Assembly: GCF_001434315.1 (NCBI RefSeq)
Contig: NZ_AZFE01000031.1
Location: forward strand, 618,450-682,449
From: Paucilactobacillus oligofermentans DSM 15707 = LMG 22743
Lineage (GTDB): Bacteria > Bacillota > Bacilli > Lactobacillales > Lactobacillaceae
Direction: 5' to 3'
Length of the DNA: 64,000 nucleotides
Shown: one piece after another, positions 1-7,845 of the stretch
Layout: each line of letters starts with the position of its first letter
Numbering within the stretch: position 1 is the stretch's first letter
The notes under the pieces: model-generated
The model's input: only the letters and a program-made list of their open reading frames with translations
Databases searched by the model: none
What the model was told of the DNA's origin: nothing
Position numbers and translations under genes: made by a program

Positions 1-55
1 ATAGCAGTCCATTAATCAAAGCAAAAATATTTTTATATTTTGTAATAAAACGCAT
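1..55 (-). CDS. 5'-truncated view of a leftward gene: N-terminal 18 codons only
   Basis: On the minus strand an ATG at 55-53 is preceded by a good ribosome binding site (AAAGGATT, complement of 67-72). It opens a frame with no stop up to the window edge: MRFITKYKNIFALINGLL. The start is basic and then hydrophobic, which suits a membrane protein or a signal-anchored protein, but 18 residues are too few to name a family. The stretch 56-140 between this start and the PanE-like gene holds the binding site and no obvious terminator, so the two may be co-transcribed. Confidence 0.5.
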   Translation of the reverse strand, partial: MRFITKYKNIFALINGLL

Positions 56-140
56 AAAGACACCAATCCTTTCTTAAATTCATACCCATATCGTAAGGTA
101 AAAGAACTCAGAAAGAATTGATGTCTATCAAGAAATCAAA

Positions 141-1076
141 CTATTTTAAAACAATATTTTCTTTAACATGAATTAGTTGCGTCAAAAAATCACAGTAAGG
201 AGTTGCGACCCCATATTTTTGGCCTTTACGTGAAATCGCCCCATTAATATAGTCAATTTCAGTCATCCGATGATTTCTAATTAAATCTTGATGCATTGAT
301 GGATAATGATCACCAATTGTTTGGCGATCATAACATTTTTCAATGAAAGCCACCGCATCATCTACATTTAGTTCGATGTTTTCGTGGGCTGCTACGGCGG
401 CAAATTCTTTAACAATTGTGGTTACAATTTCATGCGCCTGATTGGTTTCACCAAAGGTTGCCATATCAACATCTAAGATCGTACATAAACCATTCATCGT
501 TCCATTAACACAGGCTTTCAAATAAATTGTTGCATGGACATTGTCGGTAAACCGCGCATTTAATCCAGCTTCTGACAAGCAAGCTGCGATTTTTTTGGCT
601 TCGATTTCTTGTCCTTCACCCAAGTTTTGTAAGTTAATACTACCGGAACCAAATGATTTCGAATGACCTGGTCCAACCAAACTAGCCGTCCACATGGTAT
701 TGCCAATAAAGATATTTTTAGCATCAATATACTTAGCAATAATATCTTCATGGCCAATCCCATTTAATAGACATAAAATGTCGGTATCATCGTTCATAAT
801 TGGTTTAATATCTTGAATCATTTGATCAAGTTGCATTGCTTTTGTAAATACAATTACTAAATCAACTGTTTGATCACTCGTAATTTCTTGCGGTGTAATA
901 ATTGGAATTTCTGCCGTAAACGTCTCCGCATCAATGGTCATTTTCAACCCATGTTCACGGATTGCTTGGATATGATCAACCCAATTATCAATTAAAATAA
1001 CTTCATTTCCTGCTTGATGAAGCATATATCCAAATCGACTTCCTAAAGCACCAGCACCTGCAATTGCAATTTTCAT
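141..1076 (-). CDS. ketopantoate reductase family protein (PanE/ApbA-like)
   Basis: The 311-residue protein is full length for the family. It starts with a Rossmann nucleotide-binding motif, GAGALG at residues 7-12, followed by an acidic residue at the end of the second strand, and has the C-terminal helical ketopantoate-reductase domain with the KACVNG segment near residue 187. Family members reduce 2-dehydropantoate with NADPH in pantothenate synthesis. In lactobacilli many paralogues instead reduce branched-chain 2-oxoacids to D-hydroxyacids, so the substrate cannot be fixed from sequence. The ATG at 1076 follows an AGGAATT-type site. No other pantothenate gene is nearby, which leans toward a stand-alone hydroxyacid dehydrogenase role. 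Confidence 0.85.
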   Translation of the reverse strand: MKIAIAGAGALGSRFGYMLHQAGNEVILIDNWVDHIQAIREHGLKMTIDAETFTAEIPIITPQEITSDQTVDLVIVFTKAMQLDQMIQDIKPIMNDDTDILCLLNGIGHEDIIAKYIDAKNIFIGNTMWTASLVGPGHSKSFGSGSINLQNLGEGQEIEAKKIAACLSEAGLNARFTDNVHATIYLKACVNGTMNGLCTILDVDMATFGETNQAHEIVTTIVKEFAAVAAHENIELNVDDAVAFIEKCYDRQTIGDHYPSMHQDLIRNHRMTEIDYINGAISRKGQKYGVATPYCDFLTQLIHVKENIVLK

Positions 1077-1170
1077 AAGTTAATTCCTCCGTTTTATTTT
1101 CTCTTGTTAGAATATCATGAAATCAAACAAATAGGGTCAATTTTGATTACAACTGATTTATTTTGTCTTG

Positions 1171-1186
1171 TGTTTCACGTGAAACA
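1171..1186. promoter_or_regulatory. parS site (canonical)
   Basis: TGTTTCACGTGAAACA is an exact 16-bp match to the palindromic chromosomal parS consensus bound by ParB/Spo0J. It lies 3 bp beyond the stop codon of the DUF1275 gene, in the gap before the PanE-like gene, about 42 kb from oriC. Confidence 0.9.
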
Positions 1187-1189
1187 GAA

Positions 1190-1861
1190 TTAGCGCTTTT
1201 TAACAACTAACCAATAGTATGCCAAAATTACGGTTAAGATTCCCGCAGCAATCCAAATCGACCTGACTGTTACCACTTTTTGAATTAATGCGGACACTAA
1301 TGCCCCCACAACAAAGCTGACTACCACTTTCGAATAAGTCGTTCCTTTATGCATATCATCCACACTATTGGCAATTATTCCGCGCGTGAATCCATTAACC
1401 ATATTGCGAATATTCCCCGTTGTGAAAGTACTATTATAAGTATGCCCATCAATATGCGTAAAAGCTGATATTTGCATCGCCATCACAAAAGCCAATGGTG
1501 GAGTTACCAATAAATTAGATGCCACTGTCGGAATTAGTCCTACGATTAAGCAAACCACAATCTCTAAAACTAGTGGTATGACACGCCAATGGAACTTGGT
1601 TGGTTGTAATTTATAATTCATTACATTAGTGACCGCAATTCCTAACATAAAGGCAACCATCGTCATTATTTTAATAAACGCACTGCTAAAACGGCCATCA
1701 ACCAAATCGCTCATAATAAAAATGACATTTCCAGTTTGACCAGCCGCCATTACCCCACCGCGTTGAATAAAGGTATAGGCATCGATAAAGCCACCGACAA
1801 AAGTTAAGCCAATCGCAATTTCTTGTAATTCGTAATTTTTAATTGTTGTATTTTTTTCCAT
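1190..1861 (-). CDS. DUF1275 (YoaK-type) integral membrane protein
   Basis: The 223-residue, highly hydrophobic protein has about six predicted membrane spans. It carries the DUF1275 hallmarks: a GGFIDAYTF segment near residue 18, then GQTGNVIF near 40 and TTGNIRNMVNG near 147. The function of the family is unknown; a transport role is often guessed from the fold. It stands alone between the P-type ATPase gene and the PanE-like gene, and a canonical parS follows its stop. I see no regulatory site that would link it to its neighbours. Confidence 0.85.
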   Translation of the reverse strand: MEKNTTIKNYELQEIAIGLTFVGGFIDAYTFIQRGGVMAAGQTGNVIFIMSDLVDGRFSSAFIKIMTMVAFMLGIAVTNVMNYKLQPTKFHWRVIPLVLEIVVCLIVGLIPTVASNLLVTPPLAFVMAMQISAFTHIDGHTYNSTFTTGNIRNMVNGFTRGIIANSVDDMHKGTTYSKVVVSFVVGALVSALIQKVVTVRSIWIAAGILTVILAYYWLVVKKR

Positions 1862-1958
1862 TATTTAAGTCCTCATTTTAAAAATTGATAATACTAATTT
1901 ACCACAAATAAATAGACCTACGCATTTCACAGCGTAAGTCATCTTAAATCATAAGTTT

Positions 1959-3752
1959 TTAATTTCCTTTAGCACGTAAAGCATACAAAATGGTTACCGT
2001 ATCAACTAGTTCTTGTAACAAAGCACCAAAAATTACTGGAATCACCCCGAAACTGGCAATTAACATTAAAATTGTACAAATTAAAATCCCAATTAAAACT
2101 GCTTGACGAGCAATCTTCATTGTATACTTTGAAATTTGAATCACTTCTGGAATTTTTGATAAATCATCATTTAAAATCACTGCATCTGCAGATTCACTAG
2201 CGGCGGTTGCCCCACCTTTACCCATCGCAATTCCAACATCAGCGATTACTAACGATGGTGCATCATTGACCCCATCGCCGACCATCGCTAATGGGTGTTG
2301 TGTTGTTGGGATTTCATTTAACACTGCAATTTTTTCACTTGGTAATCGTTCCGCAAAGACTTGATCAATTCCGACCATTTTCGCAATTTTTTCGGCAATT
2401 GTCTGGCGATCACCAGAAATCATGACTAGGTTTTTAACACCAATATTTTTCAATTTAGTCATCGTTGTTGCGGCTTCTGGACGAACTTCATCAGCAAACG
2501 TGATACAGCCCAGATACTGACCATCAGCCGCGACATAAATTGCCGTATCATGAACTTGAGCAACCTGTTGATTAGCAACCAATTTGGAATTCCCGGCTTG
2601 AACTAACTGGCCATTCACCACGCCTTGAATCCCTTTACCTGGAATTTCTTTCATCTCAGTTACCATTGGTAATTCATCCGTAACCGCCTCGACTACCGAT
2701 TGTGCCAAAATGTGATTTGAATGCTGTTCAACCGCCGCAGTTAAAAATAATAGTTTTTTTTCGTCAACACCATTAATTGGTAAAACCGCTTTAATTTGTA
2801 AATTTCCCTGCGTAATCGTACCAGTTTTATCAAACGCAATCGTTTTAAGTTTCGCTAATTTTTCAAGGGTTGTCCCTGATTTAACAATCACACCACTAAC
2901 GCTGGCTTTACTCATCCCGGCCACTAAAGCAATTGGTGCCGCTAAGATTAGTGGACATGGCGAAGCTACTACTAAAACCTCTGCGAAGCGAACTGGATCA
3001 CCAGATAGGTACCAAGCAATACCCGCAATCAAATACGCTAAAATGGTAAATGGAATCGCATATTGATCGGCCATTCGCACAAAATGTGCCGGATGTGATT
3101 CAGCCTGCTTAACAAGTTTAATAATTCCTTGATATTGACTTTCAGCAGCAATCTTATCAGCAACAATCGTTAGGGCTGATTCACCGTTGACTACACCTGA
3201 TAAAATTTCATCATCGATTAGTTTTTCAATTGGTTTTGACTCACCAGTGATTGATGCCTCATCAACTAATGAGGACCCAGCAACCACGTGCCCGTCAATT
3301 GGTACCACTTCTCCGGGTTTAACCAATACGTAATCACCGATTTTAACCGCATCCATTTCAACATCGGTTAGTTCTTGATTTTGGTTAATTAAATGTGCCT
3401 TTCGCGGAGCTTTTTCCAATAAGGCTCGTAAATCAGCATTCGCTTTTGAGGCAGCATAATCTTCTAGGGCGTCGCCACCAACTAACATTAATAAGACAAT
3501 TAACGCTGCCCAATATTCACCAATTGCTAGTGTCGCCACAATTGCGGTAATTGCCAATAAATCAACCCCAAAATTACCTGACCGAATAACTTTAATCATA
3601 TCGACAACCATTAAAATCGTAATCACGGACCCAAGCAACGTCACGATAATTTGGGCCACACTTGGTAACCGTAAGCCAAATTCCAAAATTAATGCCATCA
3701 AACCAACTAACCCCACGGCAACTAGCCTTCGATATTGAATTAATTTTTTCAT
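1959..3752 (-). CDS. heavy-metal P1B-type ATPase
   Basis: The 597-residue protein is a P-type ATPase that exports transition metal ions across the membrane. The metal-binding SPCPL motif is at 264-268, the actuator TGES at 169-172, the phosphorylated DKTGT at 308-312 and GDGVND at 492-497. It has no N-terminal HMA domain or Cys/His-rich tail. The last span carries QELVDTVTILYALR (from 580), unlike the Cu-type motif, so Zn/Cd/Co-like substrates are more plausible than copper. The P1B His-Pro pair in the nucleotide domain reads SNHILA here (345-350), with Ile in place of Pro. The gene is transcribed divergently from a small ORF, and the shared 240-bp gap contains a CTTGTACAAG palindrome (3808-3817) that could bind a metal sensor; no sensor gene is adjacent. 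Confidence 0.88.
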   Translation of the reverse strand: MKKLIQYRRLVAVGLVGLMALILEFGLRLPSVAQIIVTLLGSVITILMVVDMIKVIRSGNFGVDLLAITAIVATLAIGEYWAALIVLLMLVGGDALEDYAASKANADLRALLEKAPRKAHLINQNQELTDVEMDAVKIGDYVLVKPGEVVPIDGHVVAGSSLVDEASITGESKPIEKLIDDEILSGVVNGESALTIVADKIAAESQYQGIIKLVKQAESHPAHFVRMADQYAIPFTILAYLIAGIAWYLSGDPVRFAEVLVVASPCPLILAAPIALVAGMSKASVSGVIVKSGTTLEKLAKLKTIAFDKTGTITQGNLQIKAVLPINGVDEKKLLFLTAAVEQHSNHILAQSVVEAVTDELPMVTEMKEIPGKGIQGVVNGQLVQAGNSKLVANQQVAQVHDTAIYVAADGQYLGCITFADEVRPEAATTMTKLKNIGVKNLVMISGDRQTIAEKIAKMVGIDQVFAERLPSEKIAVLNEIPTTQHPLAMVGDGVNDAPSLVIADVGIAMGKGGATAASESADAVILNDDLSKIPEVIQISKYTMKIARQAVLIGILICTILMLIASFGVIPVIFGALLQELVDTVTILYALRAKGN

Positions 3753-3847
3753 AGCGACCTCCCGTTGTGAATGTTTTGTTTAAGTCAATTGTAAGCGGTA
3801 TCTTCGACTTGTACAAGCAAGATGCTGAGCTAAATTGTTAAATAAAT

Positions 3848-3904
3848 TTGATATTAATTCGAATCGGAACTATTATAATGCTAGGAAGTGAAAATTTCAT
3901 TTCC
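3848..3904 (+). promoter_or_regulatory. promoter and 21-bp inverted repeat ahead of the 46-aa gene
   Basis: TTGATA (3848-3853) and TATTAT (3871-3876) are 17 bp apart. Just downstream, 3884-3904 is a near-perfect inverted repeat with arms GGAARTGAAA and TTTCAYTTCC around one central A and a single mismatch. It is placed where a repressor would block initiation or where the 5' end of the RNA would fold. A second pair, AAAGTG...CACTTT, lies just downstream at about 3907-3931. Confidence 0.5.
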
Positions 3905-3991
3905 TCAAAGTGCTTCAAAAGCCGTCACTTTTCTTTTCCAATGGAGAGGCTAACCCAACTTTTGTCACACTCTACTAAAGAGGTGATTCTA

Positions 3992-4132
3992 ATGGCAAAA
4001 CTCAGCAAGGAAGAACGTAAAGCTTTGATCGAAAAAGCCACCCAAGAACGCGCTAAACATCCACAAGTCAAAAAGGGCTCTGGATTCGCAGAATTGGATA
4101 AAGAAGCCGCTAAACTAACCGCCGAAAACTAA
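3992..4132 (+). CDS. small charged protein of unknown function, 46 aa
   Basis: The start chosen is the ATG at 3992, behind AAAGAGGTGATTCTA, a strong ribosome binding site; the longer frame open from 3848 runs through the promoter and leader and lacks such a site. The product is hydrophilic and helix-prone, rich in Lys, Glu and Ala (starts MAKLSKEERKALIEK), with no membrane segment, cysteine or recognised domain. A promoter with an inverted repeat lies upstream and an intrinsic terminator downstream, so it is an independent transcription unit. I do not recognise the family; it could be a stress-related or nucleic-acid-associated small protein, but nothing in the sequence proves this. Confidence 0.7.
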   Translation: MAKLSKEERKALIEKATQERAKHPQVKKGSGFAELDKEAAKLTAEN

Positions 4133-4152
4133 GACGAGCTAACCGGCTCCAT

Positions 4153-4186
4153 AAAAAACACACCTACTATTTGTGGGTGTGTTTTT
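4153..4186 (+). terminator. intrinsic terminator of the 46-aa gene
   Basis: The arms AAAAACACACCTAC and GTGGGTGTGTTTTT fold into a long hairpin with a U-rich 3' arm, 20 bp after the stop codon. Confidence 0.85.
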
Positions 4187-4227
4187 GCGTTTAAATGTTA
4201 AACAAGCTATTTATTTTTAGTTTTTTG

Positions 4228-4270
4228 TTGACAAGCAACTAAATCAGGATTATTATGTTGACCGTCAACA
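4228..4270 (+). promoter_or_regulatory. promoter with operator-like palindrome for the NADH-oxidase-like gene
   Basis: TTGACA (4228-4233), a 17-bp spacer and TATTAT (4251-4256) form a near-consensus promoter. The perfect inverted repeat TGTTGACCGTCAACA (4256-4270, 7-bp arms) starts at the last base of the -10 and covers the start point. A partial copy, GTTG-N5-CAAC (4227-4239), overlaps the -35. This is the layout of a repressor operator; the MarR-family gene just downstream is the natural candidate regulator. Confidence 0.75.
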
Positions 4271-4300
4271 AAATACTTAATTTAGAAAGAAGTCTTTAAC

Positions 4301-5632
4301 ATGAAAATAATGATTATTGGTGCCTCACACGCTGGCTATGAAACAGCGGAAGCAATTCACGAAACCTTACCCACTGCCAAAATTGATTGGTTTGATTTAG
4401 CAGCAATTCAAGAAAGCATTAACTGGTCTAAACAACGCGGTGAGGTTACTAATCCAACCGTTAACCAGATGTCTGATCAAGAATTAATTTCAAATAACAT
4501 CCAGCTTCACAGTAACTTTGAGGCAATAAATTTAGATCCAAATAACCATCAAGTTACCTTCAAAAACCATCAATCTGATGACACTGAAACCTTTGGCTAT
4601 GATAAATTAATTATCGCTACCGGATCACATGCCACCATATTACCAATTCCTGGTAATCATTTTTCCGGCATTGCCAACTTGCGTCATGGTCACCAACATG
4701 ATTTAAAAGTGGCTATCAAAAAAGAAACTACAAAAAATGTCGTGGTCATCGGTGGTGGTTATATTGGTATGATGGCTACTAATTTACTCAGTCAAATGGG
4801 TAAAAATGTCACCATTATTGATACGAATAGTCGACCACTAGCAACATATTTAGATAGCGAATTAACTGATGTTTTATCAACTCACTTACAAGAAAAAAAG
4901 ATTAATTTCATTGGTGATACTAAGGTTTCCGCTTTTATCGCTGACGATAACCAGCAAGTATCTGCCATTGAAACTGACCATGGTACATTCCCGGCTGATT
5001 TTGTCCTAGTTGCAGCAGGTACTCAGCCTAATACAGCATGGATAAATAATGCCATTAAAATTAACTCACGCGGCTTTATTAGCACTGATAATTATTCAAA
5101 AACTAGTGATGCTGATATTTTTGCGATTGGTGATTCAACGGAAATTTTATACAACCCAACGAATACTAAACTGAATATCTCACTTGCTTCAAATGCCGAA
5201 CGCCAGGCTCGGGTTGCGGTGCGTAATTTAGTTGAAGCAACGACCCCACTTCACGGAGTTCAAGGCTCTAGTGGTTTATCGATCTTTGGTGAATATTTTG
5301 CTAGTACGGGGTTAAATACCTTAACGGCACAAAAAAATTCCATAGATATTAAATCAGTGTATGTGGAACAAAGTAATATCATGCCCGGTTTTTCAAGGGA
5401 ACCTGAACATAAAGTCCGCTTCAAATTATTTTACGCGCCCGACTCAATGACCATTTTAGGGGCTGAAATTATGTCAGCGGTTAACGAAACACAGCAAATT
5501 AACGCGATTTCAATTGCGATTCAAATGAAAATGACCGTTAATCAGCTAGCTGACGCTGATTTATTTTTCCAACCAGGTTTAACAAATCTCTGGAATATTA
5601 TGAACGTAGCTGCAATTAAGGCATTAAATTAA
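4301..5632 (+). CDS. FAD/NAD-dependent oxidoreductase of the NADH oxidase/peroxidase/CoA-disulfide reductase family, cysteine-free
   Basis: The 443-residue protein has an N-terminal FAD motif (GASHAGYE, 7-14), a central NAD-binding motif (VIGGGYIGM, about 149-157), a second FAD motif (DIFAIGD) and the C-terminal dimerisation domain, so it belongs to the NOX/Npr flavoenzymes. Family members normally carry a redox-active cysteine in an SFLSCG segment near residue 42; the matching segment here reads ESINWSKQ. I find no cysteine anywhere in the protein. It therefore cannot use the usual sulfenate or CoA-disulfide chemistry. It may act as an NADH-dependent flavin reductase, a peroxide-forming oxidase or a redox sensor. 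It has its own promoter with a palindromic operator and is followed 68 bp later by a MarR gene. Confidence 0.85.
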   Translation: MKIMIIGASHAGYETAEAIHETLPTAKIDWFDLAAIQESINWSKQRGEVTNPTVNQMSDQELISNNIQLHSNFEAINLDPNNHQVTFKNHQSDDTETFGYDKLIIATGSHATILPIPGNHFSGIANLRHGHQHDLKVAIKKETTKNVVVIGGGYIGMMATNLLSQMGKNVTIIDTNSRPLATYLDSELTDVLSTHLQEKKINFIGDTKVSAFIADDNQQVSAIETDHGTFPADFVLVAAGTQPNTAWINNAIKINSRGFISTDNYSKTSDADIFAIGDSTEILYNPTNTKLNISLASNAERQARVAVRNLVEATTPLHGVQGSSGLSIFGEYFASTGLNTLTAQKNSIDIKSVYVEQSNIMPGFSREPEHKVRFKLFYAPDSMTILGAEIMSAVNETQQINAISIAIQMKMTVNQLADADLFFQPGLTNLWNIMNVAAIKALN

Positions 5633-5700
5633 AAACTAATCAGCAGAACACCCTAAAATTGATTATAATATGATTATTAAGTCAAAATTGAGGTTATCAC

Positions 5701-6180
5701 ATGACACAAGATTACTATTCAGAAATCACTAGTCAATTACATCAAATTCGTGAACACAAACAAGATATCGTTGAAGAACATCGTAAAATGGCCCTTGAGT
5801 TAGTCGACCAGCATTTACAAGAAGTTGTCGATAATCTCTCTATCCTGAGTTTGCATATCTTATCTGCACTTGAGGAAAAGCCTTTAACGGGTATGGAACT
5901 ATCTAAAATTCTCAATTCGACTCGTGGTGGCATTACCCGGGCCGCTAAAAAACTATTAGAATATCAACTAATTACCACTTCACAACCAACTAATGATCGT
6001 AAAAAAATATATTATCAACTTACTGAGCAAGGATCAACTTTGGCAATGGCCCATGATCAAATGCATCAAAAACTAGAAAGTGATTTTCGAAAGCAGATTT
6101 TAAATGACTTATCATTGGCTGATCAACGGGTTATCGCTAACTTTCTTGATAATTTTATTAACTTTAAACCAAAAAATTAA
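5701..6180 (+). CDS. MarR-family transcriptional regulator
   Basis: The 159-residue protein is the usual size for MarR. A winged helix-turn-helix spans about 50-125: an LSLHILSAL-like helix, then LTGMELSKIL and NSTRGGITRAAKKLL as recognition helix, then the wing around NDRKKIYYQLTEQG. The N-terminal and C-terminal helices would form the dimer. It lies in the same direction 68 bp after the flavoenzyme gene and before a strong terminator, so the two probably share the promoter at 4228. The TGTTGACCGTCAACA palindrome there is its likely operator (inference). No cysteine is visible in the regulator, so redox sensing by thiol oxidation is not suggested. Confidence 0.85.
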   Translation: MTQDYYSEITSQLHQIREHKQDIVEEHRKMALELVDQHLQEVVDNLSILSLHILSALEEKPLTGMELSKILNSTRGGITRAAKKLLEYQLITTSQPTNDRKKIYYQLTEQGSTLAMAHDQMHQKLESDFRKQILNDLSLADQRVIANFLDNFINFKPKN

Positions 6181-6247
6181 AATTTGTACTAGAAATTTTC
6201 TGAAAAATAATGTTAAGATATATATAACACGTGTGCGTATAAATGTT

Positions 6248-6284
6248 CAGCACAGGGAATAATATTCCCTGTGCTGATTTTTTT
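6248..6284 (+). terminator. strong intrinsic terminator after the MarR gene
   Basis: CAGCACAGGGAAT and ATTCCCTGTGCTG (6248-6276) pair perfectly around a short loop and are followed by an eight-U run. Confidence 0.92.
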
Positions 6285-6319
6285 CGTTCTAGTGAATTTG
6301 AAAGGTAGGTTCTAATTTT

Positions 6320-6823
6320 TTGAAATTTCAACAACGTTTACCACAATCATTTAAAGAAACACTGTTATTTATCGCAGTGATTTCAATTATCTCCGTCAAC
6401 ATCATCGCTCCAATTATCACCGGTTTTGAAATCGGCTTCTCTTTTGATCACTGGGCACAATTAATTCATAAGATTCCAGTTTTATGGGTATTTATTGTTG
6501 CTTTAGTATTTTTAACCCAGAAACCCGCTCAATTTTTAGCCGGTAAATTCTTACGTGATCAACAAAATAGCTTTGAAGCCACAATGCTAGTTAATACAAT
6601 CTGTAACGTCTTCTTGATGTCAGTATGTATGACTATTATCGGTACTTGGGTTGGTTCTGGTGCCATTTCAATGGATCCAATTATCCATTTCTTTATTAAA
6701 TGGCCTCGTAACTTTACAATTGCCTTAATCATTGAAGCATTCGTTGCCCAACCAATCGCTAGAACTGTTATGTCTTGGATTCATACTGCTCCAAAGACTG
6801 TTTCTAACGCTAACGAAGCATAA
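6320..6823 (+). CDS. DUF2798-family membrane protein
   Basis: The 167-residue protein has four membrane spans arranged as two similar halves (about residues 15-35, 52-70, 88-108 and 125-145), the pattern of DUF2798. The start is a TTG at 6320 placed 9 bp after GAAAGGTAGGT; the next Met lies well inside the first conserved stretch. The family has no established function. The gene lies between two terminators and so is probably monocistronic. Confidence 0.75.
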   Translation: MKFQQRLPQSFKETLLFIAVISIISVNIIAPIITGFEIGFSFDHWAQLIHKIPVLWVFIVALVFLTQKPAQFLAGKFLRDQQNSFEATMLVNTICNVFLMSVCMTIIGTWVGSGAISMDPIIHFFIKWPRNFTIALIIEAFVAQPIARTVMSWIHTAPKTVSNANEA

Positions 6824-6853
6824 ATCATTCTATTTTTTAAATAAAATATTATC

Positions 6854-6881
6854 AGCAGCCATGTTATATGGCTGCTTTTTT
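6854..6881 (+). terminator. intrinsic terminator after the DUF2798 gene
   Basis: AGCAGCCAT and ATGGCTGCT form a 9-bp stem with a five-base loop, followed by a U tract. Confidence 0.85.
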
Positions 6882-6948
6882 GCTGCAATTTTAGTACCAA
6901 AAAAGCCCGACAATCGTCGAAATTCTCACTGAGATACTATTTACAATC

Positions 6949-7290
6949 TTACTTAGTTAACTCGTCACTTTCACTAATCATGTTAGCTAGTTCTTTACTA
7001 GTAACGTCTGTTTCGTTAATTTGTACACTAACCCAATGAGTTTTATTCATATGATATCCCGGAATTACTCCTCGCGTTTGAATTACTTCGGCAACGTGCT
7101 CCGGAGTCAATTTTAAATTAAGTAACAACTGCTGGTCTTTTTCTAAAATAATCGCAATCGTTTTATGATTACTAGTATGCCTAATTACCGCTGCTAATGA
7201 TGAACTGGTTTGTTTACCATTACTAAATGGATAATCTTCGTATGCTACCGTTTGATTTAACACTAAATCAATTAATTCACGTTGATTCAT
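6949..7290 (-). CDS. MmcQ/YjbR family protein
   Basis: The 113-residue protein fits the MmcQ/YjbR family (CyaY-like fold, often described as DNA-binding or unknown): the N-terminal YEDYPFSNG segment, a central strand with LLLNLKLTPE, and the C-terminal GYHMNKTHWVSV motif. Length is normal. It is transcribed from the minus strand between convergent and divergent units, with no operon partner. The role is unknown; family members have been linked to mitomycin resistance loci and cold response, which is not informative here. Confidence 0.8.
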   Translation of the reverse strand: MNQRELIDLVLNQTVAYEDYPFSNGKQTSSSLAAVIRHTSNHKTIAIILEKDQQLLLNLKLTPEHVAEVIQTRGVIPGYHMNKTHWVSVQINETDVTSKELANMISESDELTK

Positions 7291-7321
7291 AATATCTCCC
7301 CTAATTAATTTTAATTATACA

Positions 7322-7347
7322 AAAAAAGCCACAATAATGTGGCTTTT
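7322..7347 (-). terminator. terminator of the mntH-usp operon
   Basis: AAAAAGCCACA and TGTGGCTTTTT form a symmetric hairpin about 25 bp after the usp stop codon; it could work on either strand. Its T tract runs straight into the parS-like site at 7348. Confidence 0.85.
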
Positions 7348-7363
7348 TGTTTCACATGAAACA
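7348..7363. promoter_or_regulatory. parS-like site
   Basis: TGTTTCACATGAAACA differs from canonical parS at one central position (A for G). It abuts the terminator hairpin and lies 8 bp from the usp stop codon. Confidence 0.7.
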
Positions 7364-7370
7364 TTTAATT

Positions 7371-7832
7371 TTAACGCGCAATCATCGATGAAATTTTAGC
7401 ATTTCTTGCCACATAAACCGCTTGTGATCCAAGATAATCTAAGAATCCATCTTTCGAATGGGCACCAATAATAATTAAGTCCGCATTAGTTTCAGGTATT
7501 AAATCCTGTACTAATACTGAACCAGCTTTACTACCATTACCAACAATCGTTTCAACTTTCACAACACCTTTTGAAATTGCGTACTCTTTATATCGGTCTA
7601 AATTAATTTGCAGTTTTGCTTCTTTGTCTCGGATAACCGGAATACTCATTGCATCAAAAGTTGATAAATCACCTAGTTCAAGAATTGAAGCAATTACTAA
7701 TTTGGCATTATCTTCATTAGCTTGATGAATTGCATTTGCTAAAGCAACATATCCTTGCTCTGACTCATCAACCCCGACTAATACCGTTTTAAAATGTTTA
7801 GGTTCAATATTTAATGATAATTCGTGTGTCAT
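7371..7832 (-). CDS. universal stress protein (UspA family)
   Basis: The start chosen is the ATG at 7832, 8 bp after AGGAGGA; upstream in-frame ATGs sit inside or before that site. The 153-residue product has the Usp alpha/beta fold: VLVGVDESEQGYVALANAI at the first strand and the C-terminal ATP-binding signature GAHSKDGFLDYLGSQAVYVARN, a variant of G-2x-G-9x-G(S/T). ATP-binding Usp proteins help survival under stress. The gene follows mntH after 13 bp and ends at a terminator, so it is co-transcribed with the manganese transporter; a Usp next to MntH is common in lactic acid bacteria. Confidence 0.88.
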   Translation of the reverse strand: MTHELSLNIEPKHFKTVLVGVDESEQGYVALANAIHQANEDNAKLVIASILELGDLSTFDAMSIPVIRDKEAKLQINLDRYKEYAISKGVVKVETIVGNGSKAGSVLVQDLIPETNADLIIIGAHSKDGFLDYLGSQAVYVARNAKISSMIAR

Positions 7833-7845
7833 CTTAGTCATCCTC

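Noticed and set aside
3848-3991. N-terminal extension of the 46-aa protein
   Set aside because: It would require translation through the promoter and the inverted repeat; the strong ribosome binding site sits at the internal ATG.
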